The notes beneath the pieces are model-generated. The model saw nothing but the letters and a program-made list of their open reading frames with translations, was not told the DNA's origin and ran no database searches. 55,394 bases of DNA from Cognatiluteimonas weifangensis. Lineage in GTDB: Bacteria > Pseudomonadota > Gammaproteobacteria > Xanthomonadales > Xanthomonadaceae. Made by a program: the position numbers and the translations under genes. Of the stretch, positions 9,309 through 18,160 are shown piece by piece. The stretch spans positions 1 to 55,394 of the forward strand of contig NZ_QVPD01000015.1 in the NCBI RefSeq assembly GCF_003416885.1, read 5' to 3'. Positions within the stretch are counted from its first letter, which is position 1. Every line of letters begins with the position of its first letter.

Positions 9309-10715
9309 ATGACGCCTTCCGCCCCCGATGCGCCTTTCGCCCGCGAAGTGCGCGCGACCGCGCTCCTGGCCGCGCCGCTGGTGGCCGGGCACCTGTCGAC
9401 CGGGCTGATCGGCTTCGTCGACAGCGTCATCGCCGGCCACCACGGCACCGCCACGCTGGCGTCGGTCGCGGTCGGCACCGCGCTGTTCTGGCTGCCGATG
9501 CTGGTACCGATGGGCACGCTGATGTCGCTGCCGCCGGCGGTGTCGCAGCTCGACGGTGGCGGCCGCCGCGACGAGATCGGGCCGCTGTTCCGGCAGGCGC
9601 TGTGGCTGGCGGCGGGGCTGGGGGTGCTGCTGTTCGCCTTCCTCAGCGTGGTCGGGGTCGTGCTGGCGCCGATGGGGATCGCGCCGGAGGTGCGGCCGGG
9701 GACGCTGGCGTTCCTGCACGGCATCCGCTGGGGGGTGCCGGCACTGACGCTGTACCTGGCGATGCGCTACCTCAGCGACGGCCTGCACTGGACGCTGCCG
9801 ACGATGCTGCTCGGCTTCGGCGGGCTGCTGGTGCTGCTGCCGCTGGGTTACGTGCTGACCTTCGGGCGCTACGGATTCCCGGAGCTGGGCGCCGGCGGCC
9901 TCGGCATCGCCTCGGCGGCGATGATGTGGGCGCAGGCGCTGGCGTTCGCGGGGTATCTGCTGCGCGCGCGGCGGTTCGCGGCGCTGCGGTTGTTCGCGCG
10001 CTTCGAGCCGCCGCGCGCGGCGCCGCTCCGCAGCCTGCTCGCCACCGGCCTGCCGATCGGCGTCACCGTGGCGATGGAAGGCGGGCTGTTCATCGTCACC
10101 GCGCTGCTGATCGGGCGTCTGGGCGCGCTGCCGGTGGCCGCGCACCAGATCGCGATCAACGTCGCCAGCCTGTGCTTCATGGTGCCGATGGGCCTGGCCG
10201 AGGCGACCACGGTGCGGGTGGGCCATGCGCGCGGCCGCGGCAGCGCGACCGGGATCCGCCGCGCCGCCTTCGCCGGCTATGCGCTGGCGCTGGGGACGCA
10301 GTCGCTGTCGGCGTTGCTGCTGCTGTCCGGCCACGACGCGCTGGTGGCGCTGTACACGCGCGACGCCGCGGTCGCGGCGCTGGCGGCGTCGCTGCTGCTG
10401 TACGCGGCGGCGTTCCAGTTCCCCGACGGGATCCAGGTGCTGTCCGCCGGCGCGCTGCGCGGGCTCGGCGATACCCGGGTGCCGATGCTGCTGGCGGCGC
10501 TGGCGTACTGGGGCATCGGCATGCCGCTGGGGGCCGGGCTCGGCCTGGGGCTGGGCGGCGTGATGCCGGCATTGGGGCCGCGCGGGATGTGGATCGGGCT
10601 GATCGCCGGGCTCAGCGTGGCCGCCTGGCTGCTGTCGCGGCGCTTCCTGCGCAGCAGCGCCGTGCCGGGGCCGCACCCGTCCGCGGCTGCCGCGCCTCCC
10701 CGCCAGCGCGAGTGA
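9309..10715 (+). CDS. MATE family multidrug/toxin efflux transporter
   Basis: Inner-membrane cation-coupled antiporter of the multidrug and toxic compound extrusion family, 468 residues with about twelve hydrophobic helices. Two homologous halves are visible. The first has LAAPLVAGHLSTGLIGFVDS and GTATLASVAVGTALFW; the second has GLPIGVTVAMEGGLF and LPVAAHQIAINVASLCFMVP. The helix-7 segment AAHQIA is characteristic of the NorM branch, so this is most likely NorM-like. The start is the ATG giving MTPSAPDAPF; the upstream in-frame MRGRSRRR extension is basic and not conserved. The substrate cannot be told from sequence. The gene is followed by sppA on the same strand. Confidence 0.9.
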   Translation: MTPSAPDAPFAREVRATALLAAPLVAGHLSTGLIGFVDSVIAGHHGTATLASVAVGTALFWLPMLVPMGTLMSLPPAVSQLDGGGRRDEIGPLFRQALWLAAGLGVLLFAFLSVVGVVLAPMGIAPEVRPGTLAFLHGIRWGVPALTLYLAMRYLSDGLHWTLPTMLLGFGGLLVLLPLGYVLTFGRYGFPELGAGGLGIASAAMMWAQALAFAGYLLRARRFAALRLFARFEPPRAAPLRSLLATGLPIGVTVAMEGGLFIVTALLIGRLGALPVAAHQIAINVASLCFMVPMGLAEATTVRVGHARGRGSATGIRRAAFAGYALALGTQSLSALLLLSGHDALVALYTRDAAVAALAASLLLYAAAFQFPDGIQVLSAGALRGLGDTRVPMLLAALAYWGIGMPLGAGLGLGLGGVMPALGPRGMWIGLIAGLSVAAWLLSRRFLRSSAVPGPHPSAAAAPPRQRE

Positions 10716-10780
10716 CGTCCGGGGCATGCGCCTGCGGCGCCGCCCCGTTACGCTGTCGGCCTGTTGCCCGGAGTCTTCGC

Positions 10781-12667
10781 ATGAACGCCCCCCGCCGCCG
10801 CGGCCCCATCGCCCGTTTCTTCCAGGGGCTGTGGGACGCGATGAACTTCACCCGCCGGCTGGTCTTCAACCTGGTGTTCTTCGGGTTGCTGCTGGTGTTC
10901 CTGGGGGTGCTGGCGGCCGGCGACAGCGCGCGCCCGCTGCTGGCGCGCACCACCCTGGTGATCGCCCCGGAAGGCCGGCTGGTGGAGCAGTACAGCACCG
11001 ACCCGGTCAGCCGCGCGCTGGAGCGCGCGCTCGGCGACGACGGCACCCGCGAAGTGCAGCTGCGCGACCTGCTGCGTGCGCTCGACGCCGCCCGCGGCGA
11101 CAAGCGCATCGAGCGCGTGCTGCTGCGCAGCGACAAGATGAGTTTTTCCGGCTACGCCACGATCCGCGAAGTCGCCGCGGCGCTGGCGCAGCTGCGCGCC
11201 GCCGGCAAGCAGGTCGTGGCCTTCGGCGAGAACTTCGACCAGAACCAGTACCTGCTCGCCGCGCAGGCCGACGAGGTCTACCTCGACCCGATGGGCGGCC
11301 TGCTGCTCGAAGGCCTGGGCCGCTACCGCCAGTACTACCGCCAGGGCCTGCAGGACAAGCTCGGCGTGGACGTGCACCTGTTCCGGGTCGGCGAGTACAA
11401 GTCCGCGGCCGAGCCGTTCGTCCTCGACGCCGCCTCGCCGGCGGCCAAGGAGGCCGACCTGTACTGGATGAACGACATCTGGCAGCGCTACCTGGGCGAC
11501 ATCGCCCGCGTGCGCAAGCTGAATCCGCAGCAGCTGGCGGCAGGCATCGACGCGCTGCCGCAAGGCATCGCGGCCGCCGGCGGCGACCTGGCGCAGTACG
11601 CGTTGCGGCAGAGACTGGTCGATGGCCTGAAGACGCAGGAGCAGGTCGACACGCTGCTGGCCGAGCGCGGCGTCGCCGATGCCGACGCCGAGCACGGCTT
11701 CCGCGAAGTGTCGCTCGAGGGCTACCTGAAGCACATCGACCGCGGCCTGGCGGCGGTGGACGAGCGCCCGCAGGTGGCGGTGGTGGTGGCCGAGGGCGAG
11801 ATCAGCGGCGGCGAGCAGCCGCCCGGGACCATCGGCGGCGAGTCGACCGCGCAGCTGCTGCGCAGCGCGCGCGACGACGACCAGGTCAAGGCGGTGGTGC
11901 TGCGGGTCAATTCGCCCGGCGGCGAGGTCTACGCCTCCGAACAGATCCGGCGCGAAGTCGCCGCGCTCAAGGACGCCGGCAAGCCGGTGGTGGTGTCGAT
12001 GGGCGACCTGGCCGCCTCCGGCGGCTACTGGATCGCGATGGATGCCGACCGCATTTACGCCGACCCGTCGACCATCACCGGCTCGATCGGCATCTTCGGC
12101 CTGCTGCCGACGATCCCGCGCACGCTCGACAAGCTCGGCGTGCATACCGACGGCGTCGGCACCACCCGCTTCGCCGGCGCCTTCGACATCACCCGGCCGC
12201 TGGATCCGCAGGTCGGGCAGGTGATCCAGGCGGTGATCGACAAGGGCTACCGCGACTTCACCACGCGCGTGGCCAAGGCGCGCGGGCGCAGCGTGAGCGC
12301 GATCGACGCGGTCGGCCGCGGCCGCGTGTGGACCGGCGCGCAGGCGCGCGAACGCGGGCTGGTGGATGCGTTCGGCGGCGTCCGCGCCGCGGTCGCCGAT
12401 GCCGCCACCCGCGCCAGGCTCGGCAAGCCCGGCGCCTACCGGGTGCAGTACCTGGAAAAGGCGGCGACGCCCTTCGAGCGCTTCTTCGCGAAGTTCGCCG
12501 AAAGCGGCGCCGCCCGCGGGCTGCTGCGCGATTCCGGCCTGGCGCAGGCGTGGCTGGCGCGGACGCTGCCGCAGACCGCGCACGACCTGCGCTTCCTCGA
12601 GCGCGCGCTGCAGCCGCGGCCGGGGACGCCGGTCCAGGCGCTGGCGTACTGCTTCTGCGGCTTCTGA
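10781..12667 (+). CDS. sppA: Signal peptide peptidase SppA, long (67 kDa) form
   Basis: Inner-membrane serine-lysine protease that degrades cleaved signal peptides on the periplasmic side. At 628 residues it is the two-domain long form, like that of E. coli. One N-terminal membrane helix (LVFNLVFFGLLLVFLGVLA) anchors it. The N-domain supplies the catalytic lysine (GEYKSAAEPF, K207) and the C-domain the serine nucleophile (DLAASGGYW, S413). The ClpP-like fold signature VLRVNSPGG is present. The protein ends unusually with a cysteine-containing tail, YCFCGF. The ATG at 10781 gives the family start MNAPRRRGPIARF. It converges with the DUF4124 gene. Confidence 0.95.
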   Translation: MNAPRRRGPIARFFQGLWDAMNFTRRLVFNLVFFGLLLVFLGVLAAGDSARPLLARTTLVIAPEGRLVEQYSTDPVSRALERALGDDGTREVQLRDLLRALDAARGDKRIERVLLRSDKMSFSGYATIREVAAALAQLRAAGKQVVAFGENFDQNQYLLAAQADEVYLDPMGGLLLEGLGRYRQYYRQGLQDKLGVDVHLFRVGEYKSAAEPFVLDAASPAAKEADLYWMNDIWQRYLGDIARVRKLNPQQLAAGIDALPQGIAAAGGDLAQYALRQRLVDGLKTQEQVDTLLAERGVADADAEHGFREVSLEGYLKHIDRGLAAVDERPQVAVVVAEGEISGGEQPPGTIGGESTAQLLRSARDDDQVKAVVLRVNSPGGEVYASEQIRREVAALKDAGKPVVVSMGDLAASGGYWIAMDADRIYADPSTITGSIGIFGLLPTIPRTLDKLGVHTDGVGTTRFAGAFDITRPLDPQVGQVIQAVIDKGYRDFTTRVAKARGRSVSAIDAVGRGRVWTGAQARERGLVDAFGGVRAAVADAATRARLGKPGAYRVQYLEKAATPFERFFAKFAESGAARGLLRDSGLAQAWLARTLPQTAHDLRFLERALQPRPGTPVQALAYCFCGF

Positions 12668-12712
12668 CGCGGCGCGGCCGCGAGCGCGCCGCGCGGCCCG
12701 CGGCGACCGGCC

Positions 12713-13402
12713 TCAGCCGCCGGGCAGGGCCGCCGGCGTCGGCGTGGCGGCCGGCGCGACGCCTTCGGGGTGCTTCAACGTGCGGTAGCGGGTGATGGCG
12801 TCGGCGAGCTCGCCGTCGAGGCTGGCGCGGTCGGCGCGCTGCTGGGCGAGGATGCGCTGCTGCTTCAGCAGCTCGGCGTGCTGGTTGCGCAGGTTGGCGA
12901 CGGTGGCGGCCGGCACCGGCTTGCCGGACAGCTCCAGGCCGCTGGCCTGGTCGAGCAGGCTGACGAGGCTGCGGCGCAGGTTGGCCTCGCCCAGCAGCGA
13001 GGCCTTGAGCGCGTCGTCGAGCAGGCTGATGCGCTCGCCGTAGGCGCGGCGCAGATCGTCCTCGGTGGCGTAGGAGCCGACCATCGCCAGGTCGCGGCGC
13101 CGGCGTGCGGCTTCGGCCGCGGCTTCGGCTTCGGCCTGCTGCGCGGCGGCGGCCGCGGCCGCGCGCTCTTCCGCGGTCAGCGCGCGGCCGATCTCGCCGG
13201 TGTGCAGGCCGCTGCTGGCGCTGATCTCGGTGCGGGCCAGGTCGGTGGCGCCGGGCGGCAGGGTGTCGCCGCAGGTACGGTGGCCATCCTGGTTCCAGCA
13301 ATACAGTTTCTTGGCCGCCGGCGCGGCGCCGCGGCGCTGCGCCAGCGCGCCGGTGCAAAACAGCAGCAGCACGGCGATGGCGATGAGACGGATCGTGGTC
13401 AT
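12713..13402 (-). CDS. DUF4124 domain-containing exported protein
   Basis: A 229-residue protein with a signal peptide (LIAIAVLLLFCTGALAQ). A short DUF4124-type beta segment follows (KLYCWNQDGHRTCGDTLPPG, two cysteines likely disulfide-bonded). The rest is a long helical, Ala/Glu/Arg-rich coiled coil (AAAAAAAQQAEAEAAAEAA, then ANLRNQHAELLKQQRILAQQ) and a Pro/Ala tail. It is probably periplasmic and elongated. The start is the ATG giving MTTIRLIA, which fits the signal peptide; 51 upstream codons are open but not plausible as protein. It lies upstream of no obvious partner: pyrE, the next gene on this strand, is transcribed first and ends 64 bp before it. Confidence 0.75.
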   Translation of the reverse strand: MTTIRLIAIAVLLLFCTGALAQRRGAAPAAKKLYCWNQDGHRTCGDTLPPGATDLARTEISASSGLHTGEIGRALTAEERAAAAAAAQQAEAEAAAEAARRRRDLAMVGSYATEDDLRRAYGERISLLDDALKASLLGEANLRRSLVSLLDQASGLELSGKPVPAATVANLRNQHAELLKQQRILAQQRADRASLDGELADAITRYRTLKHPEGVAPAATPTPAALPGG

Positions 13403-13466
13403 GGTTGCAGCCCCTGTTCTGCAAGTGATCACAGTGTCGACGGATTGGCGGCGCGCCGCGACCCGC

Positions 13467-14123
13467 TCAGGCCGCCGCGCAGCCGTAGCGCGCGCGATAG
13501 GCGAGCAGGCGCTCGCGCTGCGCGACAAGTTCCGCGCTTTCGCCGGCAAACGCAAGCAGGTCGTCCAGCGTTGCCACCGCGATCACGGCGATCCCGGTGT
13601 CGGCCGTCAGCGCCTGCGCGGCCGAGCGCGGCTGGCCGGCGGCGACCGCCTCCTGGCGGTCGAGCGCGATCGCGATCGCGGCGGGGCTGCCGCCGGCGGC
13701 GGCGATCGTCGCCAGCGCCTCGCGCACCGCGGTGCCGGCGGTGATCACGTCGTCCACCACCAGCACCCGGCGCCCGGCCAGCGGCGCGCCGATCAGGCGG
13801 CCGCCCTCGCCGTGGTCCTTGGCCTCCTTGCGGTTGAAGGCCAGCGGCAGGTCGCGGCCGCGGCGCGCGTATTCACAGGCCAGCGCGGTCGCCAGCGGGA
13901 TGCCCTTGTAGGCCGGGCCGAACAGCAGGTCGAAGTCCACGCCGGCGGCATCGATGGCGTCGGCGTAGCAGCCGGCCAGGCTCGCCAGCGCGGCGCCGGA
14001 ATCGAAGCGCCCGGCATTGAAGAAATACGGGCTGCTGCGGCCGGACTTGAGCGTGAACTCGCCAAAGCGCAGGGCCTGCGCCTGCAGCGCGAGGGCGAGG
14101 AAGCGGCGGCGATACGGTTGCAT
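13467..14123 (-). CDS. pyrE: Orotate phosphoribosyltransferase
   Basis: Converts orotate and PRPP into orotidine 5'-phosphate in de novo pyrimidine synthesis. The 218-residue protein has the N-terminal lid region GEFTLKSGRSSPYFFNAG and the loop LLFGPAYKGIPLA. It has the catalytic RKEAKDHGEGG segment and the PRPP-binding signature RVLVVDDVITAGTAVREA. The start MQPYRRRFLALAL is the usual family start; a longer in-frame extension to 14255 is not family-like. It diverges from exonuclease III. The pairing of pyrE with xth is common in gammaproteobacteria. Confidence 0.96.
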   Translation of the reverse strand: MQPYRRRFLALALQAQALRFGEFTLKSGRSSPYFFNAGRFDSGAALASLAGCYADAIDAAGVDFDLLFGPAYKGIPLATALACEYARRGRDLPLAFNRKEAKDHGEGGRLIGAPLAGRRVLVVDDVITAGTAVREALATIAAAGGSPAAIAIALDRQEAVAAGQPRSAAQALTADTGIAVIAVATLDDLLAFAGESAELVAQRERLLAYRARYGCAAA

Positions 14124-14275
14124 GGCGCCATTGTCCCACGCCGCCGGCGCCGGCCGCAGCACCGCGCCCGCGCCGACCGCGCCCTGGTTCCGCTGCGCGA
14201 CCGCGGGGCCGCGGCGCGCGGCTCGTTGCGCGCTGGGTGCGCCGACGGCCCGCATGCCCGTGGCCGTGCGTGGGC

Positions 14276-14302
14276 CGGCGCGGCGCCGGCGCGGCGCCGG
14301 CG
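14276..14302. repeat. Tandem GC palindromes between pyrE and xth
   Basis: The unit CGCGGCGCCGG is repeated head to tail here, each copy carrying the GGCGCC palindrome. It can fold in more than one register. A TATGAT -10-like box lies just downstream at 14314-14319, ahead of xth. The function is unknown. Confidence 0.45.
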
Positions 14303-14345
14303 CGCGAGGTTGTTATGATCGCGGCAACCCGTCTCCAGGCCGCGC

Positions 14346-15149
14346 ATGCGCATCATCAGCTTCAACGCCAACGGCTTGCGCTCGGCCGCCGGCAAGGGCT
14401 TCTTCGACTGGTTCGGCGCGCAGGACGCCGACATCCTCTGCGTGCAGGAGACCAAGGCGCAGGAACACCAGCTCGCCGGACCGGCATTCCTGCCGGCCGG
14501 CTACCAGGCCTGGTTCCGCGACGCGACCACGAAGAAGGGCTACAGCGGCGTAGCGATCTACACCCGGCGCGAGCCCGATGAGATCCGCACCGCGCTGGGC
14601 TGGGAGGCCTTCGACGAAGAAGGCCGCTACCTGGAAGCGCGCTTCGGCAACCTCAGCGTGGTCTCGTTCTATATCCCCTCCGGCTCCTCGGGCGAGCTGC
14701 GCCAGGGCTTCAAGTTCCAGGTGATGGACTGGCTCAAGCCGATCCTCGACGGCTGGCTGGCCAGCGGCCGCGACTACGTGCTGTGCGGCGACTGGAACAT
14801 CGTCCGCAGCGAGCGCGACATCCGCAACTGGAAATCCAACCAGAAAAACTCCGGCTGCCTGCCGGCCGAGCGCGACTGGCTCAACGGCCTGTGCGGCGAG
14901 GGCGGCGACGCGGCGCCGGGCGGCTGGGTCGATGCCTACCGCGCGCTGCACGCCGACGGCCAGGACTACACCTGGTGGAGCAACCGCGGCGCCGCGCGCG
15001 CCAACAACGTCGGTTGGCGGATCGACTACCAGTTCGTGACCCCGTCGCTACGCGACAAGCTGCGCGCGTGCGCGATCTTCCCGACGCCGCGCTTCTCCGA
15101 CCACGCCCCGTTCCTGGTCGATTACGCCCTCGCGGGCGCCGCGCCGTGA
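14346..15149 (+). CDS. xth: Exodeoxyribonuclease III (AP endonuclease)
   Basis: Base-excision repair enzyme with AP endonuclease, 3'-phosphatase and 3'-to-5' exonuclease activity. The 267 residues begin MRIISFNANGLRSA with the metal-ligand asparagine. The motif QETKAQ follows, then the catalytic loop GDWNIV, and the family end SDHAPFLVDYAL supplies the Asp-His catalytic pair. The length is normal for the ExoA/XthA family. Its stop overlaps the GTG start of the AmpG-like transporter, so the two are co-translated. A -10-like TATGAT lies 27 bp upstream, without a clear -35 box. Confidence 0.95.
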   Translation: MRIISFNANGLRSAAGKGFFDWFGAQDADILCVQETKAQEHQLAGPAFLPAGYQAWFRDATTKKGYSGVAIYTRREPDEIRTALGWEAFDEEGRYLEARFGNLSVVSFYIPSGSSGELRQGFKFQVMDWLKPILDGWLASGRDYVLCGDWNIVRSERDIRNWKSNQKNSGCLPAERDWLNGLCGEGGDAAPGGWVDAYRALHADGQDYTWWSNRGAARANNVGWRIDYQFVTPSLRDKLRACAIFPTPRFSDHAPFLVDYALAGAAP

Positions 15150-16486
15150 GCGTCGCCGCGGCCGCGCCGGCCGATGCCGCTGCGCCGCCCTCGTACAAGG
15201 GCTGGGCGGGGATCAAGCGCGCGTTCGCGACCCCGTCGGCGCTGACCCTGCTGCTGCTGGGCTTCGGCAGCGGCCTGCCGTTCCTGCTGATCGCCTCGAT
15301 GACGCTGTCCACGCGCCTGCGCGACGTCGGCCTGGACCTGGGCAGCATCGGCCTGATCAGCCTGGCCAGCTTCTTCTACCTGCTCAAGTTCCTGTGGGCG
15401 CCGCTGATCGACCGTTTCCCCTTCCCGCTGACCGCGTTCCTCGGCCGCCGGCGCTCGTGGCTGCTGGCCGCGCAGCTGCTGGTCGGGATCAGCCTCGCCG
15501 CGCTGGCGTGGATGCGCCCGGAACTCGGCGTCGCCGGGCTGGTGACCTGGGTGCTGGTGGGCTCCTTCGCCGGCGCCACCCAGGATTCGGTGGTCGATGC
15601 CTACCGCATCGAGATCGCGCCGGCGGCGGCGCAGGCGGCGCTGGCGGCGACCTACACCCTGGGCTACCGCTTCGGCCTGATCGTCGGCGGCGCCGGCGCG
15701 CTGTACATCGCCGACTTCCAGGGCTGGACGCCGGCGTACCTGTGGATGGCGGCGCTGATGCTGATCCCGGTGGCGACCACGCTGCTGTGCCGCGAGCCGG
15801 TGGCGCCCGAGGCCACGGTGGTGCGCCGGATCGATGTTCTCGGTGCGTTCTGGCAGCCGTTTTCCAGCTACTTCCGCAACAACGGCGTGCTGCTCGGGCT
15901 GGTGCTGCTGCTGTTCGTGGGCCTGTTCAAGTTCCCCGACCAGGTGATCGGGGTGATGGCCGGGCCGTTCTATCTCGACTCGGGCTTCAGCAAGTCCGAC
16001 ATCGCCACCGTGTCCAAGCTGTTCGGCATCTGGATGGGCATCGCCGGCGCCTTCGCCGGCGGCGTGGCGGTGGCCGCGTTCGGCTTCCGCCGCATGCTGC
16101 TGGTGGCGACGCTCGGGGTGGCGCTGTCCAACCTCGCATTCCTGCTGATGGCGCAGCATCCCTCGGAGCTGTGGGCGTTCTACGCCGCGATCGCCGCCGA
16201 CAATTTGTTCCAGGGCTTCGCCGGGGTGGTCCTGATCGCGTTCATGTCGGCGCTCACCGACCGCAACTTCACCGCGACCCAGTTCGCGCTGCTGGTGTCG
16301 CTGGCCAACCTGCCGGGCAAGTTCGCCGGCGGCGTGTCCGGCTACCTGGTCGAGGCCACGTCCTACGCCACCTTCTTCACCCTGAGCGCGTTGACGGTGG
16401 TGCCCACGTTGCTGCTGCTGGCCTGGCTGTGGCGGCGGATCCAGGACTGCGCCGCGCCCGAACCGGCTGCCCCCGGGAGCGGCTGA
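15146..16486 (+). CDS. AmpG-like major facilitator transporter
   Basis: A 446-residue MFS transporter of the AmpG branch, which in characterised species imports anhydro-muropeptides for cell-wall recycling. Signature stretches include LLLLGFGSGLPFLLIASMTL near the N-terminus, FLWAPLIDRFPFP and GATQDSVVDAYRIE; the last is a strong AmpG hallmark. About twelve hydrophobic helices follow. The GTG start overlaps the xth stop (GTGA); no ATG in frame gives a better N-terminus. A nearby anmK gene also belongs to muropeptide recycling, so the assignment fits the context. Specific transport is inferred, and several AmpG-like paralogues exist in this family of bacteria. Confidence 0.85.
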   Translation: MSVAAAAPADAAAPPSYKGWAGIKRAFATPSALTLLLLGFGSGLPFLLIASMTLSTRLRDVGLDLGSIGLISLASFFYLLKFLWAPLIDRFPFPLTAFLGRRRSWLLAAQLLVGISLAALAWMRPELGVAGLVTWVLVGSFAGATQDSVVDAYRIEIAPAAAQAALAATYTLGYRFGLIVGGAGALYIADFQGWTPAYLWMAALMLIPVATTLLCREPVAPEATVVRRIDVLGAFWQPFSSYFRNNGVLLGLVLLLFVGLFKFPDQVIGVMAGPFYLDSGFSKSDIATVSKLFGIWMGIAGAFAGGVAVAAFGFRRMLLVATLGVALSNLAFLLMAQHPSELWAFYAAIAADNLFQGFAGVVLIAFMSALTDRNFTATQFALLVSLANLPGKFAGGVSGYLVEATSYATFFTLSALTVVPTLLLLAWLWRRIQDCAAPEPAAPGSG

Positions 16487-16563
16487 CGGTTGCGGTCGGC
16501 GCCGGGCTTGCGCAGGATGCGCGCTGACGCCGGCCCCGGCGGGGCGTGGTCAGGAGGAGCCTC

Positions 16564-16875
16564 ATGACCGACATCGTGCTGCGCGACATCGATCCGCTGC
16601 TGGCCGAGCGCATCAAGCGGCTCGGCGATGCCCGCGGCTGGTCCGTCCACGACACCCTGCTGCAGGTGCTGGAGCAGGGACTGCATGCCTGCGAGGCCCC
16701 CGGCCCGGTGCGTTTCGAGGCCGACGAGGCGGGCGCGCTGGAGGCTGCGATCGCGGCGATGGAAGCGGTGCCCAGCGATCCCGGCTTCGCCCTGATCGGC
16801 CGTGCCGCGACGTCGCCGCCGGCGCCGGTGGCCGAACCCGACCAGAGCATCAGCGGGCGCTTCGCGCTGGAGTGA
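16564..16875 (+). CDS. Small protein with antitoxin-like N-terminus, function unknown
   Basis: A 103-residue acidic protein. Residues 1-40 (MTDIVLRDIDPLLAERIKRL and onward to LLQVLEQGL) have the strand-helix-helix pattern of ribbon-helix-helix DNA-binding antitoxins such as FitA or Arc. The C-terminal 60 residues are Ala/Pro-rich and end SISGRFALE. A strong ribosome-binding site, AGGAGG, lies 8 bp upstream of the ATG and decides the start. No toxin partner is present; anmK is convergent and ends 22 bp away. The DNA-binding role is an inference from pattern only. Confidence 0.65.
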   Translation: MTDIVLRDIDPLLAERIKRLGDARGWSVHDTLLQVLEQGLHACEAPGPVRFEADEAGALEAAIAAMEAVPSDPGFALIGRAATSPPAPVAEPDQSISGRFALE

Positions 16876-16896
16876 GCGACGGCCGGCGCGGGCCGG

Positions 16897-18009
16897 TCAG
16901 GCGTGATGGATCGCGCCGAGCACGCGCGGGCCGCGCGCTCCGGTCACTGCCGGCAGGTTGCCCGGGCGCCCGGCCAGGGTTTCGCGCGCCAGCCAGGCGA
17001 AGCCCATCGCCTCGACCAGGTCCGGGTCCACGCCGTGCGCCGCGGTCGATTCCACGACGACGTCCGGCAGCCGCGCGGCGAGGCGGCGCAGCAGCACCGG
17101 GTTGTGCACGCCGCCGCCGCAGACCAGCAGCCGCCGGGTGTCGGGCTGGGTGGCGTGCAGCGCCTCGGCGACGCTGGCGGCGGTGAGCTCCAGCAGCGTC
17201 GCCTGCACGTCGGCTGGCGCCTCGTCGCCGCGCAGCCGCGCCGCGACCCAGTCCAGGTGGAACTGCTCGCGACCGCTGCTCTTGGGCGGCGGCTGCGCGA
17301 ACCAGGGCTCGTCCAGCAGCCGCTGCAGCAATGCCGCATCGACCGCGCCGGCGGCGGCGAAGGCGCCGCCGGCATCGTAGGCGGCGCCGGTGTGGCGCGC
17401 GCACCAGGCATCGAGCAACGCGTTTGCCGGGCCGCTGTCGAAGCCGCGCACCGTGCCCGCGCGCGGCAGCAGGGTCAGGTTGGCGATGCCGCCGAGGTTG
17501 AGCACCGCACGCGATTCGGCCGGCGAATGCAGCAGCGCCGCGTGCAGCGCCGGCAGCAGCGGCGCACCGTGGCCGCCGGCGGCGACATCGCGGCGGCGGA
17601 AGTCGGACACGGTGGTAATGCCGGTGCGCTCGGCGATGAGGTGGCCGTCGCCCAGTTGCAGCGTGAACGGATGCGGGCCGCCCGGCCGGTGGCGCACGGT
17701 CTGCCCGTGCGAGCCGAGCGCGCGCACCTGCGCGGCGGCGACGCCGGCCTCGGCGAGCAGCGCCAGCGCGGCCTCGGCGAAGGCCGTCGCCACCTGCACG
17801 TCGAGCGCGCCGAACTCGTCCAGCGAAGCGCAGTCGCCGCCCTGGCCGAGCGCCAGCAGGCGCGCGCGCAAGGCCGGCTGCCAGCGACAGGTGCGGCCGT
17901 GCACGAGCGTGCAGGGAGCGTGCGGGGCGTCGCCGTCGAAACGCACCAGCGCGGCGTCGATGCCGTCGGCGCTGGTGCCGGAGATCAGGCCGAGATAAAG
18001 GGATGCCAT
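16897..18009 (-). CDS. anmK: Anhydro-N-acetylmuramic acid kinase
   Basis: Phosphorylates and opens 1,6-anhydro-MurNAc to MurNAc-6-phosphate during peptidoglycan recycling. The 370 residues start [20 protein letters not shown], with the ATP-binding GTSADGID motif. The protein then has the acidic catalytic region, [25 protein letters not shown] and the ASKHA phosphate-2 motif LVCGGGVHN. The length is normal. It is read leftward with the M23 peptidase gene 151 bp upstream on the same strand. The anmK, M23 and divergent tyrS arrangement is the same as in Pseudomonas. Confidence 0.96.
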   Translation of the reverse strand: MASLYLGLISGTSADGIDAALVRFDGDAPHAPCTLVHGRTCRWQPALRARLLALGQGGDCASLDEFGALDVQVATAFAEAALALLAEAGVAAAQVRALGSHGQTVRHRPGGPHPFTLQLGDGHLIAERTGITTVSDFRRRDVAAGGHGAPLLPALHAALLHSPAESRAVLNLGGIANLTLLPRAGTVRGFDSGPANALLDAWCARHTGAAYDAGGAFAAAGAVDAALLQRLLDEPWFAQPPPKSSGREQFHLDWVAARLRGDEAPADVQATLLELTAASVAEALHATQPDTRRLLVCGGGVHNPVLLRRLAARLPDVVVESTAAHGVDPDLVEAMGFAWLARETLAGRPGNLPAVTGARGPRVLGAIHHA

Positions 18010-18160
18010 CGGCAGAGTGTAGGGCCGCGCTGCGCGCGGCTGGGGGATTGCGGCGCCCGCCGCAATTGCCGGGCGGCCGGATCGCGGCCGACGCCGCTGC
18101 TGCGGGCCGCGGATCAGCCCCGACGCACGGGCCGCGGATGGCCCGGGCGCAGTTTGCGGA

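Noticed and set aside
16564..16875. Toxin-antitoxin operon
   Set aside because: The N-terminus is antitoxin-like, but no toxin gene lies on either side.
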